Assembly (NCBI RefSeq): GCF_014639315.1
Contig: NZ_BMFY01000001.1
Location: 334,747 to 398,746, forward strand
Reading direction: 5' to 3'
Length of the DNA: 64,000 nt
DNA from: Sediminivirga luteola
GTDB taxonomy: Bacteria; Actinomycetota; Actinomycetes; Actinomycetales; Brevibacteriaceae
A program made the translations under genes and the position numbers. The notes under the pieces are model-generated. The model was not told the DNA's origin, searched no databases, and saw only the letters and a list, made by a program, of their open reading frames with translations. This document shows, one piece after another, positions 33,384-42,619 of the stretch (positions within the stretch are counted from its first letter, which is position 1; each line of letters starts with the position of its first letter).

Positions 33384-34529
33384 TCAGTTGGCGAGCGCTT
33401 TGCCCAGGTCCTCCTGCAGGTCCTCGACGTCCTCGATGCCCACGCTGATGCGGATGATGTTGTCCGGCACCTCCATCGGAGTGCCCTTCAGCGCGGCGTG
33501 CGTCATCTCGGTGGGGTATCCGATGAGGGATTCCACACCGCCCAGGGACTCCGCCAGGGTGAACAGTTCGGTGGATTCGGCGAGCTTGAGCGCCGCGGCG
33601 GCGCCGCCGCGCAGCGCCACCGAGAGCATGCCGCCGAACGACTTCATCTGCTTGGCGGCGATCTCGTGCCCGGGGTGGTCGGGCAGGCCGGGGTAGTAGA
33701 CGCGCTCGACCGCCGGGTGCGAGACCAGGTACTCGGCGATCTGCGCGGCATTGCTGCTGTGCCGGTCCATCCGCACGCCCAGGGTCTTGATCCCCCGCAG
33801 CGTCAGCCAGGCGTCGAACGGCCCGGAGACCGCGCCGGCCGCGTTCTGCAGGTAGGCGATCTTCTGCGCGGCCTCGTCGTCGTCCAGGACGATCGCCCCG
33901 CCGACCACATCCGAATGGCCGCCGATGTACTTGGTCGTGGAATGGACCACGGCATCGGCGCCCAGGCTCAGCGGCTGCTGCAGATAGGGGGACGCGAACG
34001 TGTTGTCCACCACCAGGAAGGCGCCGTGCTCTCGCGCCACTGTGGCGACCGCGGCGATGTCCACCACGGACATGAGCGGGTTCGTCGGCGTCTCCACCCA
34101 GATCATCGCCGCCGGGCTCTGCGCCAGCGAGTCCCGCAGCGCATCGACATCGGCGAAGTCGGTGGGCACGACCTCCAGTCCCCACTCGGTGTGCACCTGC
34201 CCGAACAGGCGATGCGTCCCGCCGTAGGCGTCACTGCTGACCAGCAGCCGGTCGCCGGGCCGCAGCAGCGCGCGCACCAGGGTGTCCTCCGCGGCCAAGC
34301 CGGAGGCGAAGGAGAAACCGTGCGTGCCGCCCTCCAGCGCCGCCAGGTTCTCCTGCAGCGCGGTGCGGCTCGGGTTGGCGCTACGCGAGTACTCGTAGCC
34401 GCTGCGCAGCTGCCCGATGCCGTCCTGCGCGAAGGTGGAGGTCTGGTAGATCGGCGGGATGACGGCTCCCGTGATCGGATCGGGCTCCTGGCCCGCGTGG
34501 ATCGCGCGAGTGTTGAAACGCAGAGTCAT
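33384..34529 (-). CDS. metB: cystathionine gamma-synthase
   Basis: 381 residues, a full-length PLP enzyme of the Cys/Met metabolism family: N-terminal TRAIHAGQEPDPITGAVIPPIYQTSTF, the YEYSRSANPSRTALQENLAALEG phosphate-binding region (in parts: YEYSRSANPSRTA, LQENLAALEG), ETPTNPLM, and the PLP lysine in HSTTKYIGGHSD near 198. It usually joins O-succinyl- or O-acetyl-homoserine with cysteine to cystathionine. Because the adjacent gene encodes cystathionine beta-synthase, it could also run as a cystathionine gamma-lyase in reverse transsulfuration; the two are hard to separate by sequence. Confidence 0.93.
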   Translation of the reverse strand: MTLRFNTRAIHAGQEPDPITGAVIPPIYQTSTFAQDGIGQLRSGYEYSRSANPSRTALQENLAALEGGTHGFSFASGLAAEDTLVRALLRPGDRLLVSSDAYGGTHRLFGQVHTEWGLEVVPTDFADVDALRDSLAQSPAAMIWVETPTNPLMSVVDIAAVATVAREHGAFLVVDNTFASPYLQQPLSLGADAVVHSTTKYIGGHSDVVGGAIVLDDDEAAQKIAYLQNAAGAVSGPFDAWLTLRGIKTLGVRMDRHSSNAAQIAEYLVSHPAVERVYYPGLPDHPGHEIAAKQMKSFGGMLSVALRGGAAAALKLAESTELFTLAESLGGVESLIGYPTEMTHAALKGTPMEVPDNIIRISVGIEDVEDLQEDLGKALAN

Positions 34530-34640
34530 TCTTCTCCTAGTGGGCGAACATCGCAGGCAGCGGGCGGGAACGGGATCGCTGTCCGTGGGGAGGCAGAACG
34601 CACCGTCTCCTCACCATCGGCAGCGTCCGGGCCGCGCGCC

Positions 34641-34674
34641 CTATTCCCGCGACTCGCTCGTGCCGCGGGAATAG
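34641..34674 (-). terminator. hairpin between cbs and metB
   Basis: An 11-bp perfect stem (CTATTCCCGCG, 34641-34651, with 34664-34674) around a 12-base loop begins just after the cbs stop. It may terminate or attenuate read-through from cbs into metB, which would then need its own promoter in the remaining 110 bases. Confidence 0.55.
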
Positions 34675-34679
34675 GCCGG

Positions 34680-36125
34680 TCAGGACTCGCGGCCGAGCCC
34701 GTAGGTGAGCAGATCGTGCCGGGTGAGCACGCCCACCGGGGTGGCGTCGTCGATCACCAGCAGGGCGTTGGCCTCGGAGAGCTTGTCCCGGGCCTCGCGC
34801 AGGCACTGCTTGGCGCCGATGAGTGGCAGCGGTTCCAGGTTCAGCTCCGAGATGGGATCGCTGGTCTTGGCGTCGCCGGCGAACAGCGCCTCGGTGAGGC
34901 GGCGTTCGTCGATGGCGCCGGCGACCTCGCCGATCACGACCGGCGGCTCGGCCTGGAGCACCACGAGCTGGTCCACGCCGTAGGTGTTCATCTCCGCGAT
35001 GGCCTCCCCGATGGTGGCCTCCTTGCGGACGTAGTAGATGCTGTTGTCCGGCTTGGGCGCGATGATGTCGGAGACGCGCACCTCGTGCCCCGGCTCGTCC
35101 GGGGAGCATGCGGAGGGCAGGAAGCCGTAGGACTTCATCCAGTCGTCGTTGAAGATCTTGCCCAGGTAGCCGCGGCCGCCATCGGGCAGGAGCACCACGA
35201 CCACGTCATCGGCGGTGAGGGTGCGGGCCTTCTTCAGTGCGCAGGCCACCGCCAGTCCCGAGGAGCCGCCGAGCAGCAGGCCCTCTTCACGGGCGAGGCG
35301 CCGGGTGACCTCGAAGGACTCGGCGTCGGTCGCGGAGAGGATCTCATCGGGCACGGAAGGATCGTAGGCGTCGGGCCACATGTCCTCACCCACGCCCTCG
35401 GTCAGGTAGGGCCGGCCGGTGCCGCCGGAGTAGACCGAGCCCTCCGGATCGGCGCCGATGACCTGCACCCGGCCGCCGGAGACCTCCTTGAGGTAGCGGC
35501 CGGTGCCGGTGATGGTGCCGCCGGTGCCGACTCCCGCGACGAAGTGCGTGACCTTGCCGGCGGTGTCGGCCCAGATCTCCGGGCCGGTGCTGGCGTAGTG
35601 GGAGGCCGGGCCGTTCGGGTTGGAGTACTGGTCCGGCTTGAAGGCCCCCGGGATCTCCTCCACCAGGCGGTCGGAGACGGAGTAGTACGACTCGGGGGAG
35701 TCCGGCGCCACGGAGGTGGGGGTCATCACGACCTCGGCGCCGTAGGCCTTGAGCACGTTGATCTTGTCCTCGCCCACCTTGTCCGGGCAGACGAACACGC
35801 AGCGGTAGCCGCGCTGCTGGGCCACCAGCGCCAGTCCCACGCCGGTGTTGCCGGAGGTGGGCTCGACGATGGTGCCGCCGGGCTTCAGCAGGCCGGCCTT
35901 CTCGGCGGCGTCGATGATGCGCACCGCGATCCGGTCCTTGGCGGAGCCGCCGGGGTTGAGGTACTCGACCTTCACCAGCACGGTGGCGTCGATGCCCACC
36001 GTGACCCGGTTCAGCTTCACCAGCGGGGTGTCGCCGATGAGGTCGAGGATGTTCTGGGCGTAGTGCATGCCGTCAGGCTGCAGCAGGCGCCGATGCTGGG
36101 ATTCGGTCGTGTTCAACTCAGGCAC
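34680..36125 (-). CDS. cbs: cystathionine beta-synthase
   Basis: 481 residues from GTG 36125. GGGAGG lies immediately upstream and is better spaced for the in-frame TTG at 36116; the conserved family start MHYAQNILDLIGDTPLVKL is at ATG 36068 but has no ribosome binding site. The PLP domain has the lysine in NPGGSAKDRIAVRII, SGNTGVGLA and GVGTGGTITGTGRYL. Two CBS domains follow after residue 345 (ending PVGVLTRHDLLTYGLG). It condenses serine (or O-acetylserine) with homocysteine to cystathionine. CBS domains may sense S-adenosylmethionine or nucleotides. It lies upstream of metB on the same strand. Confidence 0.93.
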   Translation of the reverse strand: MPELNTTESQHRRLLQPDGMHYAQNILDLIGDTPLVKLNRVTVGIDATVLVKVEYLNPGGSAKDRIAVRIIDAAEKAGLLKPGGTIVEPTSGNTGVGLALVAQQRGYRCVFVCPDKVGEDKINVLKAYGAEVVMTPTSVAPDSPESYYSVSDRLVEEIPGAFKPDQYSNPNGPASHYASTGPEIWADTAGKVTHFVAGVGTGGTITGTGRYLKEVSGGRVQVIGADPEGSVYSGGTGRPYLTEGVGEDMWPDAYDPSVPDEILSATDAESFEVTRRLAREEGLLLGGSSGLAVACALKKARTLTADDVVVVLLPDGGRGYLGKIFNDDWMKSYGFLPSACSPDEPGHEVRVSDIIAPKPDNSIYYVRKEATIGEAIAEMNTYGVDQLVVLQAEPPVVIGEVAGAIDERRLTEALFAGDAKTSDPISELNLEPLPLIGAKQCLREARDKLSEANALLVIDDATPVGVLTRHDLLTYGLGRES

Positions 36126-36215
36126 CCTCCCAGCATAGACGGTCGGACATGCGCGCGCCCGTGCCCGAGCCGGGCAGCGACCGGAGCGCGGGGGCCGGGG
36201 CCGTGGCCCAGGTGC

Positions 36216-36692
36216 TCAGCCGCGCGTACGCAGCCTCCGTCGTAGACCGCGCTCGCCGGCCGTCATGACGAGACGGTGGGCACCTCGGGCCAGGCGCCCG
36301 GTGGCCCGGACCAGACGGCGGCGGGAGCCGACGTGCCACAGCAGGACGATGCGGGTGCGGCCCTGCCGCGCCGGATCGGGCCGGGCCTCCCAGCGGCCGG
36401 TGCCGTGCAGATCGCCGGAGACCGACATCGACGCCCGGCGGGGCCGCTCGGCTCCGGTCAGTTCGATCCGGAAGCGCAGGCGGTAGCCGAGCGGGCTGCG
36501 GACGGTCAGCACGACGCGGGTGCCGGTCGGATCGTCCTGGTCCCCGGCCGTGCGCACCGTTCTGGCGGTGGAGACGCCCGGCCACCAGGAGGGCCAGGAA
36601 TCGGCGTCCGACAGGATTTCCCAGACCCGTTCGGGCGGTGCGGGCACGGTCCACACCGAGGTGAACCGGAACGGCCGGTCCTGCTGGAACAT
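36216..36692 (-). CDS. SRPBCC-family (polyketide cyclase/START-like) protein
   Basis: 158 residues from ATG 36692, with GAGGGGAG upstream. The START-like fold opens with FRFTSVWTVPAPPERVWEILSD and continues with WPSWWPGV and a GTRVVLTVRSPLGYRLRF strand. The C-terminus is very Arg-rich. It likely binds a hydrophobic ligand; no catalytic residues can be assigned. It sits between gabD and cbs on the same strand. Confidence 0.8.
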   Translation of the reverse strand: MFQQDRPFRFTSVWTVPAPPERVWEILSDADSWPSWWPGVSTARTVRTAGDQDDPTGTRVVLTVRSPLGYRLRFRIELTGAERPRRASMSVSGDLHGTGRWEARPDPARQGRTRIVLLWHVGSRRRLVRATGRLARGAHRLVMTAGERGLRRRLRTRG

Positions 36693-36714
36693 GCGACTCC
36701 CCTCGCAGATGGCA

Positions 36715-36753
36715 ACGGGCCCTGCCGGCGCGGGTGGCGCTGGCAGGGCCCGT
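36715..36753 (-). terminator. hairpin terminator after gabD
   Basis: ACGGGCCCTGCC (36715-36726) pairs perfectly with 36742-36753 around a 15-base loop. It lies between the gabD stop and the SRPBCC start. Confidence 0.7.
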
Positions 36754-36765
36754 CGAGGTGTGATG

Positions 36766-38226
36766 TCAGTCGCGCGGCGTGAGCACGAACTTGGTCTCGA
36801 GGAACTCCTCGATACCCACCCGGCCGCCCTCGCGGCCGAGGCCGGAGAGCTTGACGCCACCGAACGGCGCACCGGGGTTGGAGACGATGCCGGTGTTGAG
36901 GCCGATCATGCCGACCTGCAGACGCTCGGACAGCCAGTTGGCGCGGCCGACGTTCTCGGTGAAGATGTAGCCGGCCAGGCCCAGATCGGTGTCATTGGCG
37001 CGGGCGATGGCCTCCTCATCGGTGTCGAAGGAGTAGATCGCCGCGACCGGGCCGAAGATCTCCGTGGTGGTGATCTCGGCGTCGTCGCTGATGTTCGTCA
37101 GCACGGTCGGCTCGTAGAAGTAGCCGGTGCCCTCGACCTGCTTGCCGCCGGTGAGCACGGTCGCGCCCTTGGACACGGCGTCGTCGACGAGCTCGGTCAC
37201 CTTGGCCAGCTGCTTCGGGTCCACCAGCGGACCGACCTCGGTGCCCTCCTCCAGGCCGTTGCCGATCTTCATCGCGCCCATCTTCTCGGCCATGCGGCGG
37301 GCGAACTCGTCCACCAGCGAGCTGTGCACGAAGATCCGGTTGGCGGAGGTGCAGGCCTCGCCGATGTTGCGCATCTTCGCCGCCAGCGCACCGGCCACGG
37401 CCTTGTCCAGGTCCGCGTCCTCGGCCACGATGAGCGGGGCGTTGCCGCCGAGCTCCATGGAAGGCTTGAGGACCTGCTGCGCGGCCTGCTCCAGCAGCTT
37501 CACGCCGACCTCGGTGGAGCCGGTGAAGGTGATCTTCCGGGCGATCCCGGACTCGATCCACGGGCTCACCACGCGAGACGCGGACTCGGAGGTGACGACG
37601 TTGAGCACGCCGGCGGGAAGCCCCGCCTCGATCAGCACCTCGACCAGGGCGAGCGAGGTCAACGGGGTGAGCTTGGCGGGCTTGAACACCATGGTGCATC
37701 CGGCGGCCACGGCCGGGCCGATCTTGCGGGTGCCCATCGCCAGCGGGAAGTTCCACGGGGTGATGAGGATGGCCGGACCGATCGGCTCGTGGGAGACGGT
37801 GACGCGCGACTTGCCGTCCGGGGAGATGGAGAAGTCGCCGCCGATGCGGGCGGCCTCCTCGGAGAACCAGCGGAAGAACTCGGCGCCGTAGTCGACCTCG
37901 CCCTTGGCCTCGGTGAGGGACTTGCCCATCTCCGCGGTCATGATCGCAGCGATGTCGTCCTGGCGCTCCATGATCAGCTCGTAGGCGCGGCGCAGGATCT
38001 CCGCGCGTTCGCGGGGCGCGGTGCGGCCCCACGACTCCTGGGCGCGGCCGGCGGCCTCAATGGCGTCCTGGGCGTCCTGGGCGGAACCGTCGGCGACGGT
38101 GGCGATGACCTCTTCGGTGGCCGGGTTGACCACGTCGACGGTCTTGCCGCCTTCCGCCTCGCGCCATTCGCCGTCGATGAAGAGCCCGGTGTTGAGCTTG
38201 GCGAGCAGCGGGGCAACGTCCACCAT
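36766..38226 (-). CDS. gabD: succinate-semialdehyde dehydrogenase (NAD(P)+)
   Basis: 486 residues, full-length aldehyde dehydrogenase. Catalytic Glu is in MELGGNAPLIV (about 261) and the nucleophile Cys in GEACTSANRIF (about 295). ITPWNFPLAM and FTGSTEVGVKLL mark the cofactor-binding region, and GLGREGG is at the C-terminus. The GEACTSANR and FKPAKLTPL motifs are typical of the GabD group, which oxidises succinate semialdehyde to succinate. An ideal AGGAGG lies 5 bases before the ATG. No GABA transaminase is in the window, so the aldehyde source is elsewhere. Confidence 0.9.
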   Translation of the reverse strand: MVDVAPLLAKLNTGLFIDGEWREAEGGKTVDVVNPATEEVIATVADGSAQDAQDAIEAAGRAQESWGRTAPRERAEILRRAYELIMERQDDIAAIMTAEMGKSLTEAKGEVDYGAEFFRWFSEEAARIGGDFSISPDGKSRVTVSHEPIGPAILITPWNFPLAMGTRKIGPAVAAGCTMVFKPAKLTPLTSLALVEVLIEAGLPAGVLNVVTSESASRVVSPWIESGIARKITFTGSTEVGVKLLEQAAQQVLKPSMELGGNAPLIVAEDADLDKAVAGALAAKMRNIGEACTSANRIFVHSSLVDEFARRMAEKMGAMKIGNGLEEGTEVGPLVDPKQLAKVTELVDDAVSKGATVLTGGKQVEGTGYFYEPTVLTNISDDAEITTTEIFGPVAAIYSFDTDEEAIARANDTDLGLAGYIFTENVGRANWLSERLQVGMIGLNTGIVSNPGAPFGGVKLSGLGREGGRVGIEEFLETKFVLTPRD

Positions 38227-38776
38227 GGTGTCCTCCTAGATATGTACAGCCTCGATATATGCGGCGCCGATGTCTCCTCGGCGGCTTGCGGAGCGGTCCT
38301 TCTCGAACGTTCCGCCGCGGCGTCCGGCGGCGATGCCGGCCACTGGACGGCGAACGCCCGGGCGTCCCGGGAGATTCCCGGCCGGCGGCGCCGAGCGGCG
38401 GAACCTCTCAGTCCTCACCTCAGCCAGTCTAGGGGGAGCAGCCGGCTTCCCGCACCGCGGGAGGGGTTTTCCGCCTGCCGGTTCCGCCGGAACGGACCGG
38501 CGCCGACGACGGATCACGCGTGAGCCGCTGCGGTTTCCGTATCGGGGGTGTGGCCGGTTTCCGCACCGCGCGAGCAGTTGGCACGCTGCGGCTGCCGGAA
38601 CCGCGCGAGCGGCCGGAACGGCCCGCGTGATTCGAGGGTCACGGCGCCGGACAGCCCCCGCGACACGTTCATCTGTTCGTCACGGCGCCGTCACCCGCGT
38701 CTTCATTGCGGGTCACCGCGAGCCGGAAGAGTCGGCACGGTCGTTTTCCCCTCAGCCCCTCCCCAAGGACGATCTC
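38227..38776. other. 550-base divergent intergenic region
   Basis: It holds the gabD ribosome binding site and promoter region (TACATA hexamer near 38240), several short GC-rich near-repeats of TTCCGCACCGCG type (around 38450-38465 and 38557-38575), and a triplet of 11-nt repeats near 38667-38699 upstream of the secreted phosphoesterase. A long open frame runs through the region but lacks coding character. Confidence 0.6.
38667..38699 (+). promoter_or_regulatory. candidate PHO box (three 11-nt repeats)
   Basis: GTTCATCTGTT, CGTCACGGCGC and CGTCACCCGCG follow each other without gap, sharing the (G/T)TCA(C/T) core at an 11-base period. Streptomyces PhoP boxes are 11-nt direct repeats with consensus GTTCACC in the first seven positions. 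The site lies 78 bases before the start of a secreted phosphoesterase, a sensible PhoP target. The match is weaker than the one at 57651. Confidence 0.4.
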
Positions 38777-41700
38777 ATGATGGATGCTCCCCGGTGCCGC
38801 GCCGTGCTCCGCGCGCTGCTGACCCCCGTGCTGGCGGTGCTGCTGGCGTTCCCCCTGCTCGTTCCCGCCGGCGGCAGGGCTGCGGCCGCGGCCGGCGTCG
38901 ACACGGCCGCCATGGACCTGGTCTCCGATGGCGTCTTCGCCAGCGCGGAGACCGACCGGGTCGCCCCGGGCCTGGACGTGACCCGGTTCTCCCGTCTGGA
39001 GGAGGCCGGGTGGACCGCCGGCTCGGTGCTGCGCGCGGATCTGAGCGAGGAGACCCTTGAAGTGGACGTCGTGAACTCCGGCGCCGTCACCCGCACCGCG
39101 ACGGTGTCCGAACACGTGGAGCGTGCCGGGGCCGTCGCCGGGGTGAACGGCGACTTCTTCGACATCAACTATTCCAATGCCGCGCAGGGCACCGCCATCG
39201 GCGCCGGCGGACTGCTCAACGCCTCGGACGCCGCGCACCCGGCGCTGACCGTCTCCGGCGGGCGCGCGGCGATCAGCGCCATCAGCGCCGAGGCGACGTT
39301 CACCGCGGCCGGCGCACAGCACGAGGCGCACGGCGTGAACACTCCACGGCTGCCCGCCGGCGGCATCGGCGTCTACACCCCCGGCTGGGGCGAATACACG
39401 CTGGACCGTCCCGTGGGCGGCCCGGACGAGATCGCTGTGGATGCGGTGCGCGTCACCGTCAGCGGCGGCGCCGTGACGGAGGTCGTGGAGGTGACCGGTG
39501 ACGGTGCGCCGGCGGACATTCCCGAGGACGGTTTCGTCCTGCTGGGCCGCGAGGCCGGCGGCGTCCTGCTGGCGGAGCTCGAGCCCGGTGCCGCCGTGGA
39601 AGTCGACCTGGCCACCTCGGTCCCGGCGGACGTCGCACTGACCGGCAACGAGGTGCTGGTCGCCGATGGCGCGATCGTCGCCCAGGATGAGGCCGTCCAC
39701 CCGCGTACCGCGGTGGGCGTGGGCCCGGACGGAACGGAGCTGTTCGTCCTCGCGCTGGACGGGCGGGCACACTTCGGCCGCGGCATGTCCCTGCCGGAGC
39801 TGGCGCAGCTGCTGATCGACATGGGCGCCGAGCACGCGGTGAACCTGGACGGGGGCGGTTCGACCGCGATGGTCGCCAGGTCTGCCGGGCAGGACCGGGC
39901 GACGCTGCGCAATACCCCGTCCGATGGTGGCGAGCGGCCGGTGCCCAACGCCCTGGTCTTCCGCACCACCGCCGAGCAGGGCGAGCTGCAGGACCTGCAG
40001 GTGGCGCCCGTGAGCGACCACGAGCATGCCGGCCGGGTGTTCCCCGGCCTGCACCGGACCGTGCGGGCCACCGGCCTGGACGGCTCCTACGCGCCGGTCC
40101 CGGCGCCGGGCGAGTTCAGCATCCAGGACGAGGGACTCGACCTCGCCTCGGCCGACGGGGAGCGGGCCGTCGTGCGCGGCGTGCACCGCACCGAGGCCGG
40201 GGTGGAGTACGCCGCAGGCGATCTGCGGGCGTCCACGCTCATCGAGGTGCTCGGGCGGTTAGACCATGTGCGGGCCTCCAGGAACACCCTCGCCCTGGAC
40301 TCGGCCGGGGATTCCGAGCTGGTGCGGCTCTCGGGCTACGACGCCGACGGCCGGGAGGCGCCGATCGAGGTCGCCGATGCCGAGGTCACCGCACCTGAGG
40401 GCTTCACCGTCGAGGCCGAGGGACTGGACGCCCTGCGGATCACCGCCGAGAGCGATGAGGGCGCCGGCACGGTGAACCTCGACATCGCCGGGCACCGGGT
40501 GCAGATCGCGGTGACCGCGGGCTTCGAGGAGCGCGAGGTCATCGACTTCGCCGGAGGGACGGAGAACTGGACCTTCGGCTCGGACCGGGCCACCGGCGGC
40601 ATCGAGCCGGCCGAGGGTCCCGAGCCGGGCACGCCCGGCCTGCGCCTGCACTACGACTTCACCGAGCAGTCCGGCACCCGCGGCGGTTATGCCATCGCCA
40701 CCGAGCCCGTCGAGCTCCCGGGGCAGCCGCGGGAGGTCAGCATGTGGATGCACGGCGCCGGAAACGGCGAATGGCCGCGCCTGCAGGTGCGCTCCGGCGA
40801 GGGCGTGGTCTCGAATCTGGACGGCCCCACGGTCACCTGGGAAGGATGGCAGAAGATCAGCTTCCCCGTCCCGGCCGGCACCGCCTACCCGCTCACGCTG
40901 GAACGGATCCGCATGATGGAGACCCGCCCGGACGCCCGGTACCAGGGCGAGGTCGTCATCGGTCCGGTCTCGGTGGTGGTCTCCAGCGACGTCGACGCGC
41001 CGGCGCAGGCGCCCGTGCACGACCCCTTCGTCGTGACCGACGGAACCGTGGCGGACCGCCCGCTGCGCATCGCGATCATGTCGGACGCGCAGTTCGTCGC
41101 CCGCGCTCCGGAGAGCGACATCGTCCAGGCCGCCCGCGAGACCTTCCGGGAGATGGTCGCCCAGGACCCGGATCTGCTCATCATCAACGGCGATCTGGTG
41201 GACGAGGCCTCCCCGGAGGACTTCGCGCTGGCCCGGCAGGTCATCGACGAGGAGATCGGCGACGCGGTCCCGTGGATCTACGTGCCGGGCAACCACGAGA
41301 TCATGGGCGGTCCGATCGAGAACTTCGAGCAGGAGTTCGGTCCGACCCATCAGGTCCGCACGGTGGACCGGACCCGGGTGATCACGCTGGACACCTCAAC
41401 CGGCTCCCTGCGCGGCGGGGGCATGGACCAGTTGCGCATGCTGGAGGAGGAACTGCGCCAGGCGGCCGAGGATGCCTCCGTCACCGGCGCGGTGGTGTTC
41501 GCCCATCACCCGACCCGCGATCCGAAACCGGACCAGGCGAGTCAGTTCAGCGACCGGGAGGAGGCCGCGGCATTCGAGAGGCTGCTGGCCGAGGTGCGGG
41601 CCGAGACTGGCCTGTCGACCGCATTCATCGCCGGTCACGCCGGGGTGTTCCACGCTTCCAGCGCGGAGGGCGTGAGCTACGCGATCGCCGGGAACTCGGG

Positions 41701-42502
41701 CAAGAGCCCCAGCTGGACGCCCGAGCGCGGCGGCTTCACCGGGTGGATGATGCTCGGGATCAATCCCGCGGCCGGTGATGTGGGACGCCTGCCGGATGCG
41801 CCGCAGTCCCGGCTGGCGTGGATGCGCGCGGAGGTGAATCCGCGGGTGGAGGAGCTGCGCCTCGACGGGCCGGCGGAACTCGGTGTGGGCGAGCAGGCCG
41901 ATGTGCTGGCGACGCTGGTGCAGGACGGCACCCGGGAGGTTCCGGTGGCCTGGCCCGTCTCGGCCCAGTGGGGCGGTGAGGGCATCGCGGTCGACGATGG
42001 CGGTGCGGGACAGGCGCTGACGGCCCTCGCGCTGGAGAACGCCGACGACTCGCCCCTGCGGTACAACCCCGCCACCGGTACGCTGACGGCGGTCGCTCCG
42101 GGGGAGGGCGTGCTCACCGTGACGGTGAACGGCCGCACCGCGGAGCTCCCGGTGACGGTCGCGGCCGAAGAGCCGAGCGAGCCGGAACCTACCGAGCCCG
42201 CGCCGACGGAGCCCGCGCCCACTGAGCCCGCACCGACGGAGCCGGGACCGGGTGAGCCGGGTGCGCCCGAGCCCACGGAGCCGGACGCGCCTGCGCCAGG
42301 CGGGCCGGACGACCCCGGCGGCGCGGGCGGACAGCCCGGCGGTGAGCCGGACCGCCGTCCGGACAATGACCCGGCGGCCGGTCCTGGCGGTGCGCTGCCG
42401 CGGACCGGGTCCGAGGTGGGTGCCTGGCTGGCCGGGGCCGTGGCCCTGCTGCTGGCCGGCGCCGCCGCCTTGGGCGCGGCGCGGCATCGCGGGAGGGAAT
42501 GA
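38777..42502 (+). CDS. sortase-anchored phosphodiester glycosidase / calcineurin-like phosphoesterase
   Basis: 1,241 residues from ATG 38777 (AAGGA seven bases upstream). A signal peptide (hydrophobic core about 13-32, Ala-rich cleavage site near 40) is followed by a NAGPA/DUF2233 phosphodiester glycosidase domain (about 60-395; GVNGDFFDIN and NLDGGGSTAMV), beta-rich linker domains (about 400-740), and a calcineurin-like metallophosphoesterase (about 760-980; SDAQF, NGDLVDE, GNHE, HHPTRD, GHAGVFH). A Pro/Thr/Glu repeat stalk precedes the LPRTG sortase signal at 1207-1211, a membrane helix and an Arg-rich tail. It should be linked to the cell wall and act on external phosphodiesters, perhaps wall teichoic acids, glycerophosphodiesters or nucleotides. 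The first metal motif reads DxQ instead of DxH. Confidence 0.88.
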   Translation: MMDAPRCRAVLRALLTPVLAVLLAFPLLVPAGGRAAAAAGVDTAAMDLVSDGVFASAETDRVAPGLDVTRFSRLEEAGWTAGSVLRADLSEETLEVDVVNSGAVTRTATVSEHVERAGAVAGVNGDFFDINYSNAAQGTAIGAGGLLNASDAAHPALTVSGGRAAISAISAEATFTAAGAQHEAHGVNTPRLPAGGIGVYTPGWGEYTLDRPVGGPDEIAVDAVRVTVSGGAVTEVVEVTGDGAPADIPEDGFVLLGREAGGVLLAELEPGAAVEVDLATSVPADVALTGNEVLVADGAIVAQDEAVHPRTAVGVGPDGTELFVLALDGRAHFGRGMSLPELAQLLIDMGAEHAVNLDGGGSTAMVARSAGQDRATLRNTPSDGGERPVPNALVFRTTAEQGELQDLQVAPVSDHEHAGRVFPGLHRTVRATGLDGSYAPVPAPGEFSIQDEGLDLASADGERAVVRGVHRTEAGVEYAAGDLRASTLIEVLGRLDHVRASRNTLALDSAGDSELVRLSGYDADGREAPIEVADAEVTAPEGFTVEAEGLDALRITAESDEGAGTVNLDIAGHRVQIAVTAGFEEREVIDFAGGTENWTFGSDRATGGIEPAEGPEPGTPGLRLHYDFTEQSGTRGGYAIATEPVELPGQPREVSMWMHGAGNGEWPRLQVRSGEGVVSNLDGPTVTWEGWQKISFPVPAGTAYPLTLERIRMMETRPDARYQGEVVIGPVSVVVSSDVDAPAQAPVHDPFVVTDGTVADRPLRIAIMSDAQFVARAPESDIVQAARETFREMVAQDPDLLIINGDLVDEASPEDFALARQVIDEEIGDAVPWIYVPGNHEIMGGPIENFEQEFGPTHQVRTVDRTRVITLDTSTGSLRGGGMDQLRMLEEELRQAAEDASVTGAVVFAHHPTRDPKPDQASQFSDREEAAAFERLLAEVRAETGLSTAFIAGHAGVFHASSAEGVSYAIAGNSGKSPSWTPERGGFTGWMMLGINPAAGDVGRLPDAPQSRLAWMRAEVNPRVEELRLDGPAELGVGEQADVLATLVQDGTREVPVAWPVSAQWGGEGIAVDDGGAGQALTALALENADDSPLRYNPATGTLTAVAPGEGVLTVTVNGRTAELPVTVAAEEPSEPEPTEPAPTEPAPTEPAPTEPGPGEPGAPEPTEPDAPAPGGPDDPGGAGGQPGGEPDRRPDNDPAAGPGGALPRTGSEVGAWLAGAVALLLAGAAALGAARHRGRE
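42200..42244 (+). repeat. three 15-bp coding repeats (APTEP units)
   Basis: Three in-frame 15-base units encode Ala-Pro-Thr-Glu-Pro, part of a longer Glu/Pro/Thr stalk that lifts the enzyme domains away from the sortase anchor. Units differ at third codon positions. Confidence 0.8.
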
Positions 42503-42540
42503 ACGCGTCCCGGACCACAGGGCGCCCCCAGGCAACCCAG

Positions 42541-42578
42541 GGCGGGCCGTGGAGGAATCTCCCCCTTCACGGCCCGCC
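42541..42578. terminator. bidirectional terminator between converging genes
   Basis: GGCGGGCCGTG (42541-42551) pairs perfectly with 42568-42578 around a 16-base loop, between the converging phosphoesterase and acyl-CoA dehydrogenase genes. Confidence 0.75.
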
Positions 42579-42619
42579 GGGGTACTCCGGGGCTCGGCGG
42601 GGTTGCGCGGCTCGCGGGT

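Noticed and set aside
38270..38776. N-terminal extension of the phosphoesterase reading frame
   Set aside because: The upstream part is Arg/Pro-rich with no domain; a clear ribosome binding site and a signal peptide start at 38777.
42178..42290. Possible CRISPR-like repeat array
   Set aside because: The repeats are contiguous 15-base codon units inside a coding frame (Pro/Thr/Glu stalk), with no spacers and no cas genes.
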